A DNA stretch of 64,000 nucleotides. It comes from Candidatus Competibacteraceae bacterium. GTDB lineage: Bacteria; Pseudomonadota; Gammaproteobacteria; Competibacterales; Competibacteraceae. A program made the translations under genes and the position numbers. Where the stretch lies: the NCBI GenBank assembly GCA_027492875.1, contig JAPUDV010000067.1, positions 3,180-67,179 on the forward strand. Reading direction: 5' to 3'. Positions within the stretch are counted from its first letter, which is position 1, and each line of letters begins with the position of its first letter. Below the pieces are notes generated by a model. The model was not told where the DNA came from and ran no database searches. It saw only the letters and a program-made list of their open reading frames with translations. Of this stretch, positions 1 to 10,256 are shown piece after piece.

Positions 1-436
1 GCACCCAGGCCGACCACAGCCCGCCGGTCAACCCCAGAGCATAGCGAACTCCGGCGTTCAAACCCGCCATTCCCGCCAGCGCGCCCGCCAGCGCCAGCGC
101 CAGCAATGGCAGTGCGATCCAGCGCCCCGGCGCCCGTCCGCCCAGCGCGCTCGTCCCGCCGCGACCGAACTCCAGCAGGCATAGAAACGATGCCGCCATG
201 ACCGCGAGCCGCAGTCCGGCGAAGGCGGGATGATCCCCCACGGACAACGCCAGCAGGTCCAGCCACTCGTTACCGCCGTGCAGCAGGCCGAACGCCGCCA
301 GCCAAGCCCACGGCCGCGCTGCGGTGCCGGGGCGATGACTCAAGGGATGGACGACCGCAGCCAGCAGGACAAAACTCAAGCCGTAGAGGAAAAAGATGTA
401 GTCCATCTGCGCCGCAAGAAAATCGGTCATGGGCAT
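1..436 (-). CDS. Membrane protein N-terminus, sensor-like (partial, runs off the window)
   Basis: Reading the minus strand from an ATG at 436 (or the in-frame ATG at 430) gives an open frame of 145 codons that leaves the window at base 1. The protein begins MPMTDFLAAQMDYIFFLYGL and shows about five hydrophobic segments in 145 residues, with short charged linkers. Such a membrane cap commonly precedes PAS, GGDEF or histidine-kinase domains in bacterial signalling proteins, but none of those output domains lies inside the window, so the function is open. It lies 28 bp downstream of draT on the same strand, in the place where draG is often found; it is not DraG. No convincing ribosome binding site separates the two possible starts. 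Confidence 0.6.
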   Translation of the reverse strand, partial: MPMTDFLAAQMDYIFFLYGLSFVLLAAVVHPLSHRPGTAARPWAWLAAFGLLHGGNEWLDLLALSVGDHPAFAGLRLAVMAASFLCLLEFGRGGTSALGGRAPGRWIALPLLALALAGALAGMAGLNAGVRYALGLTGGLWSAWV

Positions 437-464
437 GTTGCGTGCGGCACGACCGGACCAGCTT

Positions 465-1340
465 TCAACACAATCTTTCCACCTCGTAAACCCCGCCGAC
501 CACCACGTACTCGTCTTCGCTCTTGAGCATCCCCGGCAACATCCGGTTGTAGAAGAACACCTTGGCCAGCGGGACTTGCGCCCGCAGCAGGTGGTCGCCG
601 AATTCCTCGGCGCGCTCGCGGCGGACGCTGAAGGAGCTGAGGTTGTTGAGCAGCACGATCCAGCGCCGGCGTTCGGGTTTGGCCAGCACTTGGTCGTCGC
701 TGAAGCGGTTGAAGCCGCGATACAGGCTCAGATGCGCCGCCGCCGGCTGCTGGCGCCGCTGTTCGTACTGGCCATAGGCGTACAGCAGGTCCAGTTGCGC
801 CTCCAGCGCGTTGGTGTTGTACAGCCCCCGGCTGCACGCCTCCAGAAAGTGCATGTAGGTCTCATCCCCAACGCGATCGTCCAGCAGCCCGCCGTGGTAG
901 CGCGCCAGCAGGCCGAAGCGCGACTCCACCCAGGCTTTCAGCACCGCGCCTTCCTGGCTGTTGGGATCGAAGGCCCAGCCGCGCACCATGCGCAGGTAAT
1001 CCGCCCGCCCGCGCAGCTTGCGCCGGCCTGGCATCAAACCCACGTCCTCCAGCGCCTCCAGCCGAAAATACACCGTCATGTAGTCCATGAAGCGCTGTGC
1101 CCGTTCACCCGGCTCAGCCAAAAGCTCCAACGACCGAAACAGCCGGTAATGCAGCTCCGCCACCCCGTCGAGCAACAACGGGGCCGGATGGCGCTGAAAA
1201 GTCAGGCCGCCCAGGATCACCGCCGGCAGGTTGCAGCGGTTGATCGGCAGATAGGCGCCCTTGGGCAAGCGCGGCCCGACGGCCTCGACCGGCGCCGCAA
1301 CCGCATTGTTATCAACCCGACAAACCGTCGCGTTTGTCAT
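465..1340 (-). CDS. draT: NAD(+)--dinitrogen-reductase ADP-D-ribosyltransferase DraT
   Basis: DraT transfers ADP-ribose from NAD+ to one arginine of the nitrogenase Fe protein and so switches nitrogenase off when ammonium appears or energy falls. The 291-residue product carries the family hallmark NRCNLPAVILGGLTFQRHP near residue 35 and a LHYRLFRSLE stretch soon after, and its length suits the family (about 270-290 aa). I chose the ATG at 1340 (MTNATVCRV) instead of the longer frame to 1460, because the extra N-terminus is unlike the family and would cross the nifH control region. It diverges from nifH, whose product is its target; that product has the acceptor arginine (Arg102, in CAGRGVI). 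No draG is visible next to it. Confidence 0.92.
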   Translation of the reverse strand: MTNATVCRVDNNAVAAPVEAVGPRLPKGAYLPINRCNLPAVILGGLTFQRHPAPLLLDGVAELHYRLFRSLELLAEPGERAQRFMDYMTVYFRLEALEDVGLMPGRRKLRGRADYLRMVRGWAFDPNSQEGAVLKAWVESRFGLLARYHGGLLDDRVGDETYMHFLEACSRGLYNTNALEAQLDLLYAYGQYEQRRQQPAAAHLSLYRGFNRFSDDQVLAKPERRRWIVLLNNLSSFSVRRERAEEFGDHLLRAQVPLAKVFFYNRMLPGMLKSEDEYVVVGGVYEVERLC

Positions 1341-1356
1341 GTCTGGTTTCGATCCT

Positions 1357-2376
<1,020 letters not shown>

Positions 2377-2396
2377 GTTGTACTGGAGTACCTATC

Positions 2397-3869
2397 ATGA
2401 CCATGAACCGCCAAGAAACCGAACAGCTGATTCAGGAAGTGCTGGAAGTCTACCCGGAAGCCACCGGCAAGCAACGCGCCAAGCATTTGATGGCCAACGA
2501 CCCCTCGCTGGAAAAATCCAACAAGTGCATCGTCGCCAACAAGAAGGCGTTGCCCGGCGTGATGACCGCGCGCGGCTGCGCCTACGCCGGAGCCAAAGGC
2601 GTGGTGTGGGGGCCGATCAAGGATGTGGCCAATATCTCGCACGGCCCGGTGGGCTGTGGCCAGTTCTCCCGTGCGGGCCGTCGTAACTACGTCACCGGCC
2701 ATAGCGGCGTTAACGTCTTCGCCGACATGAACTTCACCTCGGATTTCCAGGAAAAGGACGTCGTGTTCGGCGGCGACAAGAAACTGGCCAAACTGATTGC
2801 CGAAATCGACACCCTGTTTCCTCTGGTCAAGGGCGTGACCATTCAGTCGGAATGCCCCATCGGTTTGATCGGCGACGATATCGAAGCGGTGGCCAAAAAA
2901 TCCGCCAAGGAGATCGGCAAGGTGGTGGTGCCGGTGCGCTGCGAAGGTTTCCGGGGTGTTTCACAATCCCTGGGTCACCATGTCGCCAACGACTCGTTGC
3001 GCGACTGGGTATTGCACGGCCGCGATGAAGACGACAGCTTCGAATCCACGCCTTACGACGTGGCGATTACCGGCGATTACAACATCGGCGGGGACGCCTG
3101 GAGTTCGCGGGTTCTGCTGGAGGAAATCGGCCTGCGGGTCATCGCGCAATGGTCCGGCGATGGCTCGATCCCGGAAATGCAAACCACCCGTCACGCCAAG
3201 CTGAATCTGCTGCATTGCTACCGCTCGATGAATTACATCAGCCGGCACCTGGAAGAGAAGTACGGCATTCCCTACATGGAATACAACTTCTTCGGGCCGA
3301 CCAAAATCGCCGAAAGCCTGCGCAAGATTGCGGCGTTCTTCGACGACACCATCAAGGAAAACGCCGAGCGCGTCATCGCCAGACATCAATCGGTCATGGA
3401 CGCCATCATCGCCAAGTATCGCCCCCGGCTGGAAGGCAAGCGGGTGATGTTGTTTGTTGGTGGTCTGCGGCCCCGCCACGTCATCGGCGCCTATGAAGAT
3501 TTGGGGATGGAAATCATCGGCGCGGGCTACGAGTTCGCCCACAACGACGATTACGACCGCACCTTCAAGGAAGTGCAGGACGGCGCGCTGATCTACGACG
3601 ACGCCACCAGTTTCGAGCTGGAAGCCTTCGTGGAGCGGTTAAAGCCCGATCTGATCGGCTCCGGCATCAAGGAAAAGTACGTGTTCCACAAGATGGGCAT
3701 TCCGTTCCGGCAGATGCATTCCTGGGACTACTCCGGCCCCTATCACGGCTACGACGGTTTCGCCATCTTCGCCCGCGATATGGACATGACGATCAACAAT
3801 CCCTGCTGGAAGAATTTGCAGGCTCCCTGGAAGCGCGCCGGCACCGAAGCGTTGAAGTCGGCCGCCTGA
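2397..3869 (+). CDS. nifD: Nitrogenase MoFe protein alpha chain NifD
   Basis: NifD is the subunit that holds the FeMo cofactor where N2 is reduced, and it shares the P-cluster with NifK. In the 490-residue product the P-cluster ligands are Cys61 (ARGCAYAG), Cys87 (GPVGCGQF) and Cys153 ([12 protein letters not shown]). The cofactor ligands are Cys274 ([11 protein letters not shown]) and the histidine in [14 protein letters not shown]. All match the standard Mo enzyme, not the V or Fe-only types. An upstream ACTGGAG lies at a workable distance from the first ATG; a second ATG two codons later is also possible. It is followed by an 87-bp gap with a hairpin before nifK. Confidence 0.99.
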   Translation: MTMNRQETEQLIQEVLEVYPEATGKQRAKHLMANDPSLEKSNKCIVANKKALPGVMTARGCAYAGAKGVVWGPIKDVANISHGPVGCGQFSRAGRRNYVTGHSGVNVFADMNFTSDFQEKDVVFGGDKKLAKLIAEIDTLFPLVKGVTIQSECPIGLIGDDIEAVAKKSAKEIGKVVVPVRCEGFRGVSQSLGHHVANDSLRDWVLHGRDEDDSFESTPYDVAITGDYNIGGDAWSSRVLLEEIGLRVIAQWSGDGSIPEMQTTRHAKLNLLHCYRSMNYISRHLEEKYGIPYMEYNFFGPTKIAESLRKIAAFFDDTIKENAERVIARHQSVMDAIIAKYRPRLEGKRVMLFVGGLRPRHVIGAYEDLGMEIIGAGYEFAHNDDYDRTFKEVQDGALIYDDATSFELEAFVERLKPDLIGSGIKEKYVFHKMGIPFRQMHSWDYSGPYHGYDGFAIFARDMDMTINNPCWKNLQAPWKRAGTEALKSAA

Positions 3870-3897
3870 AACCCGTCGCTTGGGTGAGGTCATAGGC

Positions 3898-3930
3898 CAT
3901 AACCCAACATTCTCACCGTGTTGGGTTATG
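3898..3930 (+). repeat. Perfect 12-bp stem hairpin between nifD and nifK
   Basis: CATAACCCAACA (3898-3909) and TGTTGGGTTATG (3919-3930) are exact reverse complements with a 9-base loop. The right arm ends 26 bases before the nifK ATG and is followed by GCGCTTCGCGC, itself a short palindrome. The core looks like the AACCCAAC/GTTGGGTT palindromic repeats scattered between genes in many gammaproteobacteria (recalled, not searched). There is no T-run, so a simple terminator is unlikely; mRNA processing or stability is a possible role. Confidence 0.75.
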
Positions 3931-3956
3931 CGCTTCGCGCTAATGAGGATTTAGTC

Positions 3957-5522
3957 ATGCAAGACGTTGAAACGATCAAACCGGGGTATCCGCTGTTCAA
4001 TACCGAGGAATACCAAGAGTCTTTCGTCGGCAAACGGGTGTTTGAGGAAGCGCCTCCACTCGAAAAACTGGAAGAAGTATTCCAGTGGACGACGACCGAA
4101 GCTTACAAGGAACTGAATTTTCAGCGCGAGGCGCTGACCATCAACCCGGCCAAAGCCTGTCAGCCGTTGGGTGCGGTATTGTGCGCGCTGGGCTTTTACA
4201 AGACCCTGCCTTATGTCCACGGCTCGCAGGGCTGCGTCGCCTATTTTCGCACCTACTTCAATCGCCATTTCCGCGAACCAATTGCCGCCGTCTCCGACTC
4301 GATGACGGAAGACGCGGCGGTATTCGGCGGGCAAAAAAACATGTTCGAGGGCTTGGAAAATTCCAAGGCCATGTATCAGCCGGAAATGATCGCGGTGTCC
4401 ACCACCTGCATGGCCGAGGTCATCGGCGACGATCTCAACGCCTTCATCGCCAATGCCAAGAAGGACGGGCGGGTGCCGATGGATTTCCCAACCCCGTTCG
4501 CCCATACCCCCAGCTTTGTCGGCAGCCATACCACCGGCTGGGACAACATGCTGGAAGGCATCCTGCGCTACTTCACCCTGAATTCGATGGAGGGCAAGGC
4601 GGTCGGCAGCAACGGCAAGATCAACATCGTGGCCGGTTTCGAGACCTACCTGGGCAACTACCGGGTCATCAAGCGGATGTTGAAGGAAATGGATGTCGAT
4701 TACACCTTCCTGTCCGATCCCGAGGAAGTTCTCGACACCCCGACCGACGGTGAATTCCGCATGTACGCGGGCGGCACCACGCAGGACGAGATCAAGGACG
4801 CGCCCAACGCGATCGATACGCTGTTGCTGCAACCGTGGCAGTTGCCCAAGACCAAGAAGTACGTGGAAGACACCTGGCATCACCCGGTCAGCGCGATTCG
4901 CATCCCCATGGGACTGAGTTGGACCGACGATTTCCTGATGAAGGTGTCCGAACTGACCGGAAAGCCGATCCCGGAGTCACTGGCCCTGGAGCGCGGTCGG
5001 CTGCTGGACATGATGACCGACTCCCATACCTGGTTGCACGGCAAGCGTTTCTCGGTGTTCGGCGACCCTGACTTCGTGAGCGGCATGTGCCAGTTCCTGT
5101 TGGAACTGGGTGCTGAACCATTGCATGTGCTCTGTCACAACGCGAACAAACGCTGGACCAAGGACATCACAAAACTGCTCGAGAATTCGCCCTACGGTCA
5201 GGACGCCGAAGTGTATACCGGCAAGGATCTCTGGCATCTGCGTTCGCTGGTGTTCAGCAACAAGCCCGACTTCCTGATTGGCAACTCCTACGGCAAGTTC
5301 ATTCAGCGCGATACCCTGCACAAGGGCAAGGAACATGAAGTCCCGTTGATCCGGATTGGTTTCCCACTGTTCGACCGTCACCACCTGCACCGTGACACCA
5401 CTCTGGGCTATGAAGGCGCGATGTACATGCTCAAGGCCCTGGTGAACGCGGTGATGGAAAAACTGGACCAGGACACCATGACGTTGGGCGAAACCGACTA
5501 CGCCTTCGATTTGATTCGTTGA
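3957..5522 (+). CDS. nifK: Nitrogenase MoFe protein beta chain NifK
   Basis: NifK pairs with NifD to form the alpha2-beta2 MoFe protein and supplies half of the P-cluster. The ligands are visible at Cys68 (AKACQPLGA), Cys93 (GSQGCVAYF) and Cys151 (STTCMAEVIGDD). I place the start at the ATG of MQDVETIKPGYPLF, 521 aa, which has GAGG ten bases upstream; an in-frame GTG at 3918 would add 13 residues that come out of the intergenic hairpin and are not expected in NifK. The gene is followed by another hairpin before nifT. The sequence appears full length with no key residue missing. Confidence 0.99.
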   Translation: MQDVETIKPGYPLFNTEEYQESFVGKRVFEEAPPLEKLEEVFQWTTTEAYKELNFQREALTINPAKACQPLGAVLCALGFYKTLPYVHGSQGCVAYFRTYFNRHFREPIAAVSDSMTEDAAVFGGQKNMFEGLENSKAMYQPEMIAVSTTCMAEVIGDDLNAFIANAKKDGRVPMDFPTPFAHTPSFVGSHTTGWDNMLEGILRYFTLNSMEGKAVGSNGKINIVAGFETYLGNYRVIKRMLKEMDVDYTFLSDPEEVLDTPTDGEFRMYAGGTTQDEIKDAPNAIDTLLLQPWQLPKTKKYVEDTWHHPVSAIRIPMGLSWTDDFLMKVSELTGKPIPESLALERGRLLDMMTDSHTWLHGKRFSVFGDPDFVSGMCQFLLELGAEPLHVLCHNANKRWTKDITKLLENSPYGQDAEVYTGKDLWHLRSLVFSNKPDFLIGNSYGKFIQRDTLHKGKEHEVPLIRIGFPLFDRHHLHRDTTLGYEGAMYMLKALVNAVMEKLDQDTMTLGETDYAFDLIR

Positions 5523-5526
5523 CGAC

Positions 5527-5565
5527 CGCGGGTAGAGACGGATTGCAAACCCGCCTCTACCCGCG
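5527..5565 (+). repeat. Perfect 11-bp stem hairpin between nifK and nifT
   Basis: CGCGGGTAGAG (5527-5537) pairs exactly with CTCTACCCGCG (5555-5565) across a 17-base loop. It fills most of the 58-bp gap between the nifK stop and the nifT start and is not followed by a T-run. It may limit read-through or shield the highly expressed nifHDK message from decay; this is inference. Confidence 0.7.
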
Positions 5566-5580
5566 CTGGAGAACTCAGCC

Positions 5581-5793
5581 ATGCCCAATGTCATGTTGCG
5601 GAACAATGCCGCTGGCGAACTGGTGTTCTACATCACCAAGAAGGATCACGAGGAAACCGTGGTGGCGCTGGAACATGCGGGACCCGGCGCCTGGGGCGGT
5701 GAGATACAGTTGTCCGATGGTTCGCGGTTCTATCTGGAGCCTTTGGAGCAAACACCCAAGTTGCCGTTGACCGTCAGGGTGAAACGGCTATGA
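5581..5793 (+). CDS. nifT: NifT/FixU family protein
   Basis: This 70-residue protein starts MPNVMLRNNAAGELVFYI and contains the family core KKDHEETVV followed by GGEIQLSDGSRFYLE. NifT (FixU) is a small protein found almost always just after nifK; a role in nitrogenase maturation has been proposed but the gene is usually dispensable, and its biochemical activity is unknown. GGAG precedes the start at a good distance. The stop overlaps the start of the next gene in an ATGA arrangement at 5790-5793, so the two are probably translationally coupled. Confidence 0.93.
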   Translation: MPNVMLRNNAAGELVFYITKKDHEETVVALEHAGPGAWGGEIQLSDGSRFYLEPLEQTPKLPLTVRVKRL

Positions 5794-6503
5794 ACGTCGC
5801 TAATTCGCTACCACGTTGCGTCGCGCTGCGCATCGCTCTGGCGGCACGGCAACTCCCCGACACCAGTTCGGGCCAATTGCTGCGCATCCTGCTGACGGCG
5901 TTGGACGAGCCGCTGACCGAAGCCAAGCTGAACGGCCTGACGGTCCAGGATCTCAAAACCGCTGCCGATGGCGCGTTGGGCGACATTGATGGATCTACCT
6001 TGCGCCAGGCACTTAAGTGCTTGAAGGGAGAGGGCGAGAACGAGGCCAGCGCCGAGACTCCTCAACCCCAACCGTACCGTGAGGACGATTTACCGGGTTC
6101 CATCCGCATCGCCTGCGCCTCCAACAACGGCGAGCTACTCGATGGTCACTTCGGCTCCTGCGCCCGATTCCTGATCTATCAGGTCTCGGCAGCGGAAGCG
6201 CGGCTGATCGCGGTGCGGCCGGCGCCCAACATCGCCCGACTCAGCGTGGATCACAGCGCGGAGCGAGTGGCGCTGATCGGCGATTGCGACTTGCTGTGCG
6301 TGCTGTCCATCGGTGGACCCGCCGCCGCCCGGGTGGTGAATAGCGGCATCCATCCGATCAAGCGCGGATCGATCGGCGACATCCAGCCGCTGCTGATCGA
6401 ATTGCAACAGGTACTGGCCGGCGACCCGCCGCCCTGGCTGGCCAAACTTCGCGCGCGCGCCGGCGACAAACAACGGCCGGTACTGGCGGGAGCCGCGCCA
6501 TGA
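5790..6503 (+). CDS. nifY: NifY-like nitrogenase cofactor-binding protein
   Basis: The 237-residue product has two parts. Residues 1 to about 95 form a helical N-terminal domain like that of NifY/NafY, and residues about 105-225 form a NifX-type iron-molybdenum cofactor-binding domain (IRIACASNNGELLDGHFGSCARFLIYQVS, read in two overlapping pieces here). NifY/NafY proteins hold apo-dinitrogenase or FeMo-co before insertion. The gene overlaps nifT and the next gene by 4 bp each, so nifT-nifY-6500 are translated as a block. The N-terminal domain distinguishes it from the NifX encoded at 10213. The exact choice between NifY and NafY nomenclature is uncertain. Confidence 0.85.
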   Translation: MNVANSLPRCVALRIALAARQLPDTSSGQLLRILLTALDEPLTEAKLNGLTVQDLKTAADGALGDIDGSTLRQALKCLKGEGENEASAETPQPQPYREDDLPGSIRIACASNNGELLDGHFGSCARFLIYQVSAAEARLIAVRPAPNIARLSVDHSAERVALIGDCDLLCVLSIGGPAAARVVNSGIHPIKRGSIGDIQPLLIELQQVLAGDPPPWLAKLRARAGDKQRPVLAGAAP

Positions 6504-6772
6504 TCACCCAACGCCAGCTCACCGACATCGCCCGCCTGACAGCGGATCAGGGTTTGGATCACACCACCGTCTCCCGACTGCGCCGAGTCTATCCCGGCAC
6601 CTATTTTACCTACTGCCTGGACGACGACATCAACGACATGGAGCCCGCGCTGGAAGGCGCCGGCTTCAATCTCTACCTGGTGGATGGACGGCAGCACTGC
6701 CTGCGCCTGACCGGCAATTTGCAGGCAGCCACCGGCGTCGTGCTGGCGGCGGTACTGGAAGAAGCGAGTTAA
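6500..6772 (+). CDS. Small conserved nif-cluster protein of unknown function (DUF6129-like)
   Basis: This 90-residue protein (MITQRQLTDIARLTADQGLD at the N-terminus) overlaps the nifY stop by 4 bp and precedes nifF. It has a helical first half, then FTYCLDDDIND and a FNLYLVDGRQHCLRLT segment. Similar small proteins occur at this position in nif clusters of other proteobacteria; I recall the label DUF6129 but could not check it. It has no signal peptide or membrane segment, and two cysteines that do not form a CxxC. Position and coupling suggest a role in cofactor handling or MoFe maturation; the function is unknown. Confidence 0.75.
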   Translation: MITQRQLTDIARLTADQGLDHTTVSRLRRVYPGTYFTYCLDDDINDMEPALEGAGFNLYLVDGRQHCLRLTGNLQAATGVVLAAVLEEAS

Positions 6773-6805
6773 CCCATTCATTCGTAAAACGAGAGGACAT
6801 CGCCC

Positions 6806-7330
6806 ATGGCCAAGATCGGACTGTTCTACGCCACCGACACCGGCAATACCCGCAAAATCGCCAAGCGGATCAAGAAGCAGTTCGAGGAAGGCGAAATCGA
6901 ACTGTTCGATTTCGCCAAAACCACCCCGGACGCGATAAAGGACTGCGAAGCGCTGATCGTCGGCACCCCGACCCTGGGCGACGGCGAGTTGCCCGAACCG
7001 CTCACGGAATTCCTCGGGCAACTGGACAGCAGCCATGTGGCCGGTAAAACCATCGCCCTGTTCGGCTTGGGCGATCAGGTTGGCTACCCGACCGAATTCG
7101 TGGACGCGCTCGGCATCACCTACAAAAAGCTCAAGAAGCTGGGCGCCAATCTGATCGGCGGCTGGCCGGCGGAAGGTTACGAGTTCGAGAAATCCAAGGC
7201 CCTGCGCGACGGTGAGTTCGTCGGTCTGGTGCTCGATCAGGACAATCAGGCGGACCTGACCGACGAGCGGCTGGAAGAATGGCTCGAACAGGTCAAGCCC
7301 GAGTTGCTGGGCGCGGCGGTAACGGGTTGA
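6806..7330 (+). CDS. nifF: Nitrogen-fixation flavodoxin NifF
   Basis: NifF is a long-chain flavodoxin that donates electrons to the nitrogenase Fe protein. The 174-residue protein opens MAKIGLFYATDTGNTRKIA, whose TDTGNTR (residues 10-16) is the FMN-phosphate loop; the VGTPTLGDGELP and LFGLGDQVGYP segments form the isoalloxazine-binding loops, and the insertion typical of long-chain flavodoxins follows. GAGAGGA sits ahead of the ATG. It lies 33 bp after the small nif-cluster gene and ahead of nifE, separated from nifE by a hairpin. Its place among nif genes, together with Rnf in the same window, supports nitrogenase electron supply over a general flavodoxin role. Confidence 0.95.
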   Translation: MAKIGLFYATDTGNTRKIAKRIKKQFEEGEIELFDFAKTTPDAIKDCEALIVGTPTLGDGELPEPLTEFLGQLDSSHVAGKTIALFGLGDQVGYPTEFVDALGITYKKLKKLGANLIGGWPAEGYEFEKSKALRDGEFVGLVLDQDNQADLTDERLEEWLEQVKPELLGAAVTG

Positions 7331-7339
7331 TCTCGACCA

Positions 7340-7388
7340 CAGGAGACGGGCTGCGGAGTGCGGGGCACAGCTCTGTTTCCGTCTCCTG
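7340..7388 (+). repeat. Inverted repeat in the nifF-nifE gap
   Basis: CAGGAGACGG (7340-7349) is exactly complementary to CCGTCTCCTG (7379-7388) across a 29-base loop. It ends 50 bases before the nifE ATG. No T-run follows. It is the third hairpin in an intergenic gap of the nif run. Confidence 0.65.
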
Positions 7389-7438
7389 ACTCCAGCCTCC
7401 CGTCGCCCTCCTCCCAAAACCCGTTCGAGGATCATCCG

Positions 7439-8836
7439 ATGAAACCCAGCGATCTCGCCGCACTGATCGACGAACCGGCTTGCGCCCACAACCTGAAAGG
7501 CAAGTCCGGTTGCGCCCGCCCCCAGCCGGGAGCGACCGCCGGCGGCTGCGCCTTCGACGGCGCGCAGATCGCCCTCCTCCCTATCGCCGATGTCGCGCAC
7601 ATCGTGCATGGACCCATCGCCTGCGCCGGCAACGCCTGGGACAACCGCGGCGCCCGCTCCACCGGTCCCACCGTGTACAAGCTCGGCCTGACCACCGACC
7701 TCAGCGAACAGGACGTGATCATGGGGCGCGGCGAAAAGCGCCTGTTTCACGCCATCAAGCAGGCCATCGACAGCTACGCCCCGGCGGCGGTATTCGTGTA
7801 CAGCACCTGCGTGACGGCGCTGATCGGCGACGATCTGGAAGCCGTCTGCAAGGCGGCGGCGCAGCGCTGGGGCGTGCCGGTGATTCCGATCGATGCGGCC
7901 GGTTTCTTCGGCAGCAAGAACCTCGGTAACCGCATTGCCGGCGAGGCGATGCTCAAGTACGTGATCGGCGGCCGCGAGCCGCCGCCGCCGCCGGTGGATC
8001 CCGCGCGGCCGGAACTGCGGGTCCGCGACATCAACCTGATCGGCGAATACAACATCGCCGGGGAGCTGTGGCACACCCTGCCGCTGTTCGACGAACTGGG
8101 GCTGCGGGTGCTGTGCTCCCTGTCCGGCGACGCCCGTTTCCAGGAAATCCAGACCATGCACCGGGCCGAGGCCAACATGGTGGTCTGCTCCCGCGCCATG
8201 CTCAACGTCGCCCGCAAATTGCGGGAGCGCTTCGGCACGCCCTGGTTCGAGGGCAGCTTTTACGGCATCCGCGACGTGTCTGCCGCCCTGCGCGATTTCG
8301 CCCGCCTGCTCGACGACCCCGATCTCCACGCCCGTACCGAGGCGCTGATCGCCCGTGAAGAAGCGCGGATTCACGCCGAACTGGCTCCGTGGCGGGAGCG
8401 GTTGCGCGGCAAGCGGGCGCTGCTCTACACCGGCGGGGTCAAGTCCTGGTCCATCGTCGCCGCCCTGCAAGACCTGGGGTTGACGGTGGTCGCCACCGGC
8501 ACCAAGAAATCCACCGAGGAGGATAAGGCGCGGATTCTGGAGTTGATGGGCGAGGATGCCCGGATGATCGACGACGGCAACCCGCGCGGCCTGCTCGATC
8601 TGGCCCGCGCCAACCAGGCCGACATCCTGATTGCCGGCGGCCGCAACATGTACACCGCCATCAAGGCCCGGTTGCCGTTTCTGGATGTCAACCAGGAACG
8701 GGAACACGGCTACGCCGGCTATCGGGGCATGGCGACGCTGGCGCGGCAACTGGTCCGCGCCCTGGAAAATCCGGTGTGGGACGCCGTGCGCCATCCCGCG
8801 CCCTGGACCGCGACCCCGGAGGCGGCTCATGGCTGA
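7439..8836 (+). CDS. nifE: Nitrogenase FeMo-cofactor scaffold NifE
   Basis: NifE with NifN forms a scaffold resembling the MoFe protein on which the NifB product matures to FeMo-co. The 465-residue product shows the family cysteines in [26 protein letters not shown] and [14 protein letters not shown], and the [14 protein letters not shown] segment typical of NifE. The ATG at 7439 follows GAGG at a normal distance; the open frame to 7358 adds only residues translated from the intergenic hairpin. The last codons overlap the nifN start by 8 bp, indicating translational coupling of the two scaffold subunits. Confidence 0.97.
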   Translation: MKPSDLAALIDEPACAHNLKGKSGCARPQPGATAGGCAFDGAQIALLPIADVAHIVHGPIACAGNAWDNRGARSTGPTVYKLGLTTDLSEQDVIMGRGEKRLFHAIKQAIDSYAPAAVFVYSTCVTALIGDDLEAVCKAAAQRWGVPVIPIDAAGFFGSKNLGNRIAGEAMLKYVIGGREPPPPPVDPARPELRVRDINLIGEYNIAGELWHTLPLFDELGLRVLCSLSGDARFQEIQTMHRAEANMVVCSRAMLNVARKLRERFGTPWFEGSFYGIRDVSAALRDFARLLDDPDLHARTEALIAREEARIHAELAPWRERLRGKRALLYTGGVKSWSIVAALQDLGLTVVATGTKKSTEEDKARILELMGEDARMIDDGNPRGLLDLARANQADILIAGGRNMYTAIKARLPFLDVNQEREHGYAGYRGMATLARQLVRALENPVWDAVRHPAPWTATPEAAHG

Positions 8837-10256
8837 AATCGTCCGTCGCAACAAACCCCTGTCCGTCAGCCCGCTGAAAACCAGCCAGCCGCTGGGCGCC
8901 AGCCTGGCGGTGCTCGGCCTCGATCGCGCCATCCCGCTGCTGCACGGCGCCCAAGGCTGCGCCGCCTTCGCCAAAGTGTTCTTCGTACGCCATTTCCGCG
9001 AGCCGATCCCGTTACAAACCACCGCGCTCGATCAGATCAGCAGCATCATGGGCGCGGACGACAGCCTGCTCGAAGGGTTGCACACCGTTTGCGGAAAGCA
9101 CCGACCGGCGGCGGTGGGGCTGCTGACCACCGGTCTGACCGAAACCCAGGGCAGCGACATCCAGCGGGTTCTTAAAATCTTCCGCGAACGCCATCCGGAA
9201 TTTCGCGCGGTTCGCATCGTGCCGGTCAACACCCCGGACTTCAGCGGCGGCCTGGAATCCGGTTTCGCCGCAGCGGTGCAGGCGATGATCGAGCACTGGA
9301 CTCCGTCCACCGCAGCCAGTGGAACCCGACCCGGCCGCCGGCCCCGGCAGCTCAACGTGCTGTGCGGACCCTCCCTGACGCCGGGCGATCTGGAAGCGCT
9401 GAAAGAACTGATCGAGAGCTTCGACCTGCATCCGCTGTTGTTGCCCGACCTGAGTGATTCCCTGGACGGCCATCTGGCCGCCGACGAATTTTCACCGCTC
9501 ACCACCGGCGGCACCCCGGTGACCGCCTTCGCCGCCTTGGGCGACGCCGCCGCGACCCTGGTGATTGGCACGGCGCTATATCCAGCCGCCGAACGACTGG
9601 CCCAACGCACCGGCACGCCACTGCATCGCTTCGACCACCTGTGGGGACTGGAGGCGAACGATCGCCTGATCATGACCCTGGCGGGTATCGCCGGCGGTCC
9701 GGTGCCAGCCCGGCTGGAGCGGCAGCGCGCCCAATTGCAGGACGCCATGCTCGACACCCATTTCCTGCTCGGCCAGGCGCGGCTGGCCATCGCCGCCGAC
9801 GCCGATCTGCTGCACGCCGCCTGCGCGCTGGGCGTCGAGATCGGGGCGGAGATTGTCGCGGCGGTCACCCCCTGCCGCGCGGCGGTGCTGGAACGCATCC
9901 CCGTCGCTCGGGTGCATATCGGCGACCTGGAGGATTTGGAGCAACTGGCGCGACGGAACGAAGCGGAACTGCTGCTGGGCAACTCCCACATGGCGGACGC
10001 GGCCCAGCGCCTGAACCTGCCGCTGCTGCGGATGGGTTTTCCGCTGTACGACCAGATCGGCGCGTACCGGCGCACCTGGATCGGTTATCGCGGCAGCCGG
10101 CAAACCCTGTTCGATCTGGCCAACGCTCTACTCGGCGCGCACCAGCAACCGGTGACGCCCTACCACTCCCTTTATTCCCGCAAACCCGACCACCGGCCGG
10201 AGGAGCACGGACATGAAACTGCGACGGCATCTGTGGATCGTCACGGGTGGCACTGA
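8829..10256 (+). CDS. nifN: Nitrogenase FeMo-cofactor scaffold NifN
   Basis: NifN is the partner of NifE in the cofactor-maturation complex. The 475-residue protein begins [20 protein letters not shown], has [13 protein letters not shown] matching the beta-chain-like P-cluster region, and [15 protein letters not shown] where NifK has its third cysteine; that cysteine is replaced, as is usual in NifN. The start at 8829 overlaps the nifE stop. The 3' end runs 44 bp into nifX, an unusually long overlap, giving NifN a tail rich in His and Arg ([19 protein letters not shown]). Otherwise length and motif order are normal. Confidence 0.95.
   Translation: MAEIVRRNKPLSVSPLKTSQPLGASLAVLGLDRAIPLLHGAQGCAAFAKVFFVRHFREPIPLQTTALDQISSIMGADDSLLEGLHTVCGKHRPAAVGLLTTGLTETQGSDIQRVLKIFRERHPEFRAVRIVPVNTPDFSGGLESGFAAAVQAMIEHWTPSTAASGTRPGRRPRQLNVLCGPSLTPGDLEALKELIESFDLHPLLLPDLSDSLDGHLAADEFSPLTTGGTPVTAFAALGDAAATLVIGTALYPAAERLAQRTGTPLHRFDHLWGLEANDRLIMTLAGIAGGPVPARLERQRAQLQDAMLDTHFLLGQARLAIAADADLLHAACALGVEIGAEIVAAVTPCRAAVLERIPVARVHIGDLEDLEQLARRNEAELLLGNSHMADAAQRLNLPLLRMGFPLYDQIGAYRRTWIGYRGSRQTLFDLANALLGAHQQPVTPYHSLYSRKPDHRPEEHGHETATASVDRHGWH

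Noticed and set aside
6251-9022. A 923-codon open frame on the minus strand across nifY-nifF-nifE
   Set aside because: It lies wholly antisense to clear nif genes, has low-complexity His/Gln/Gly-rich content and no ribosome binding site; long antisense frames are a by-product of the high GC at third positions.
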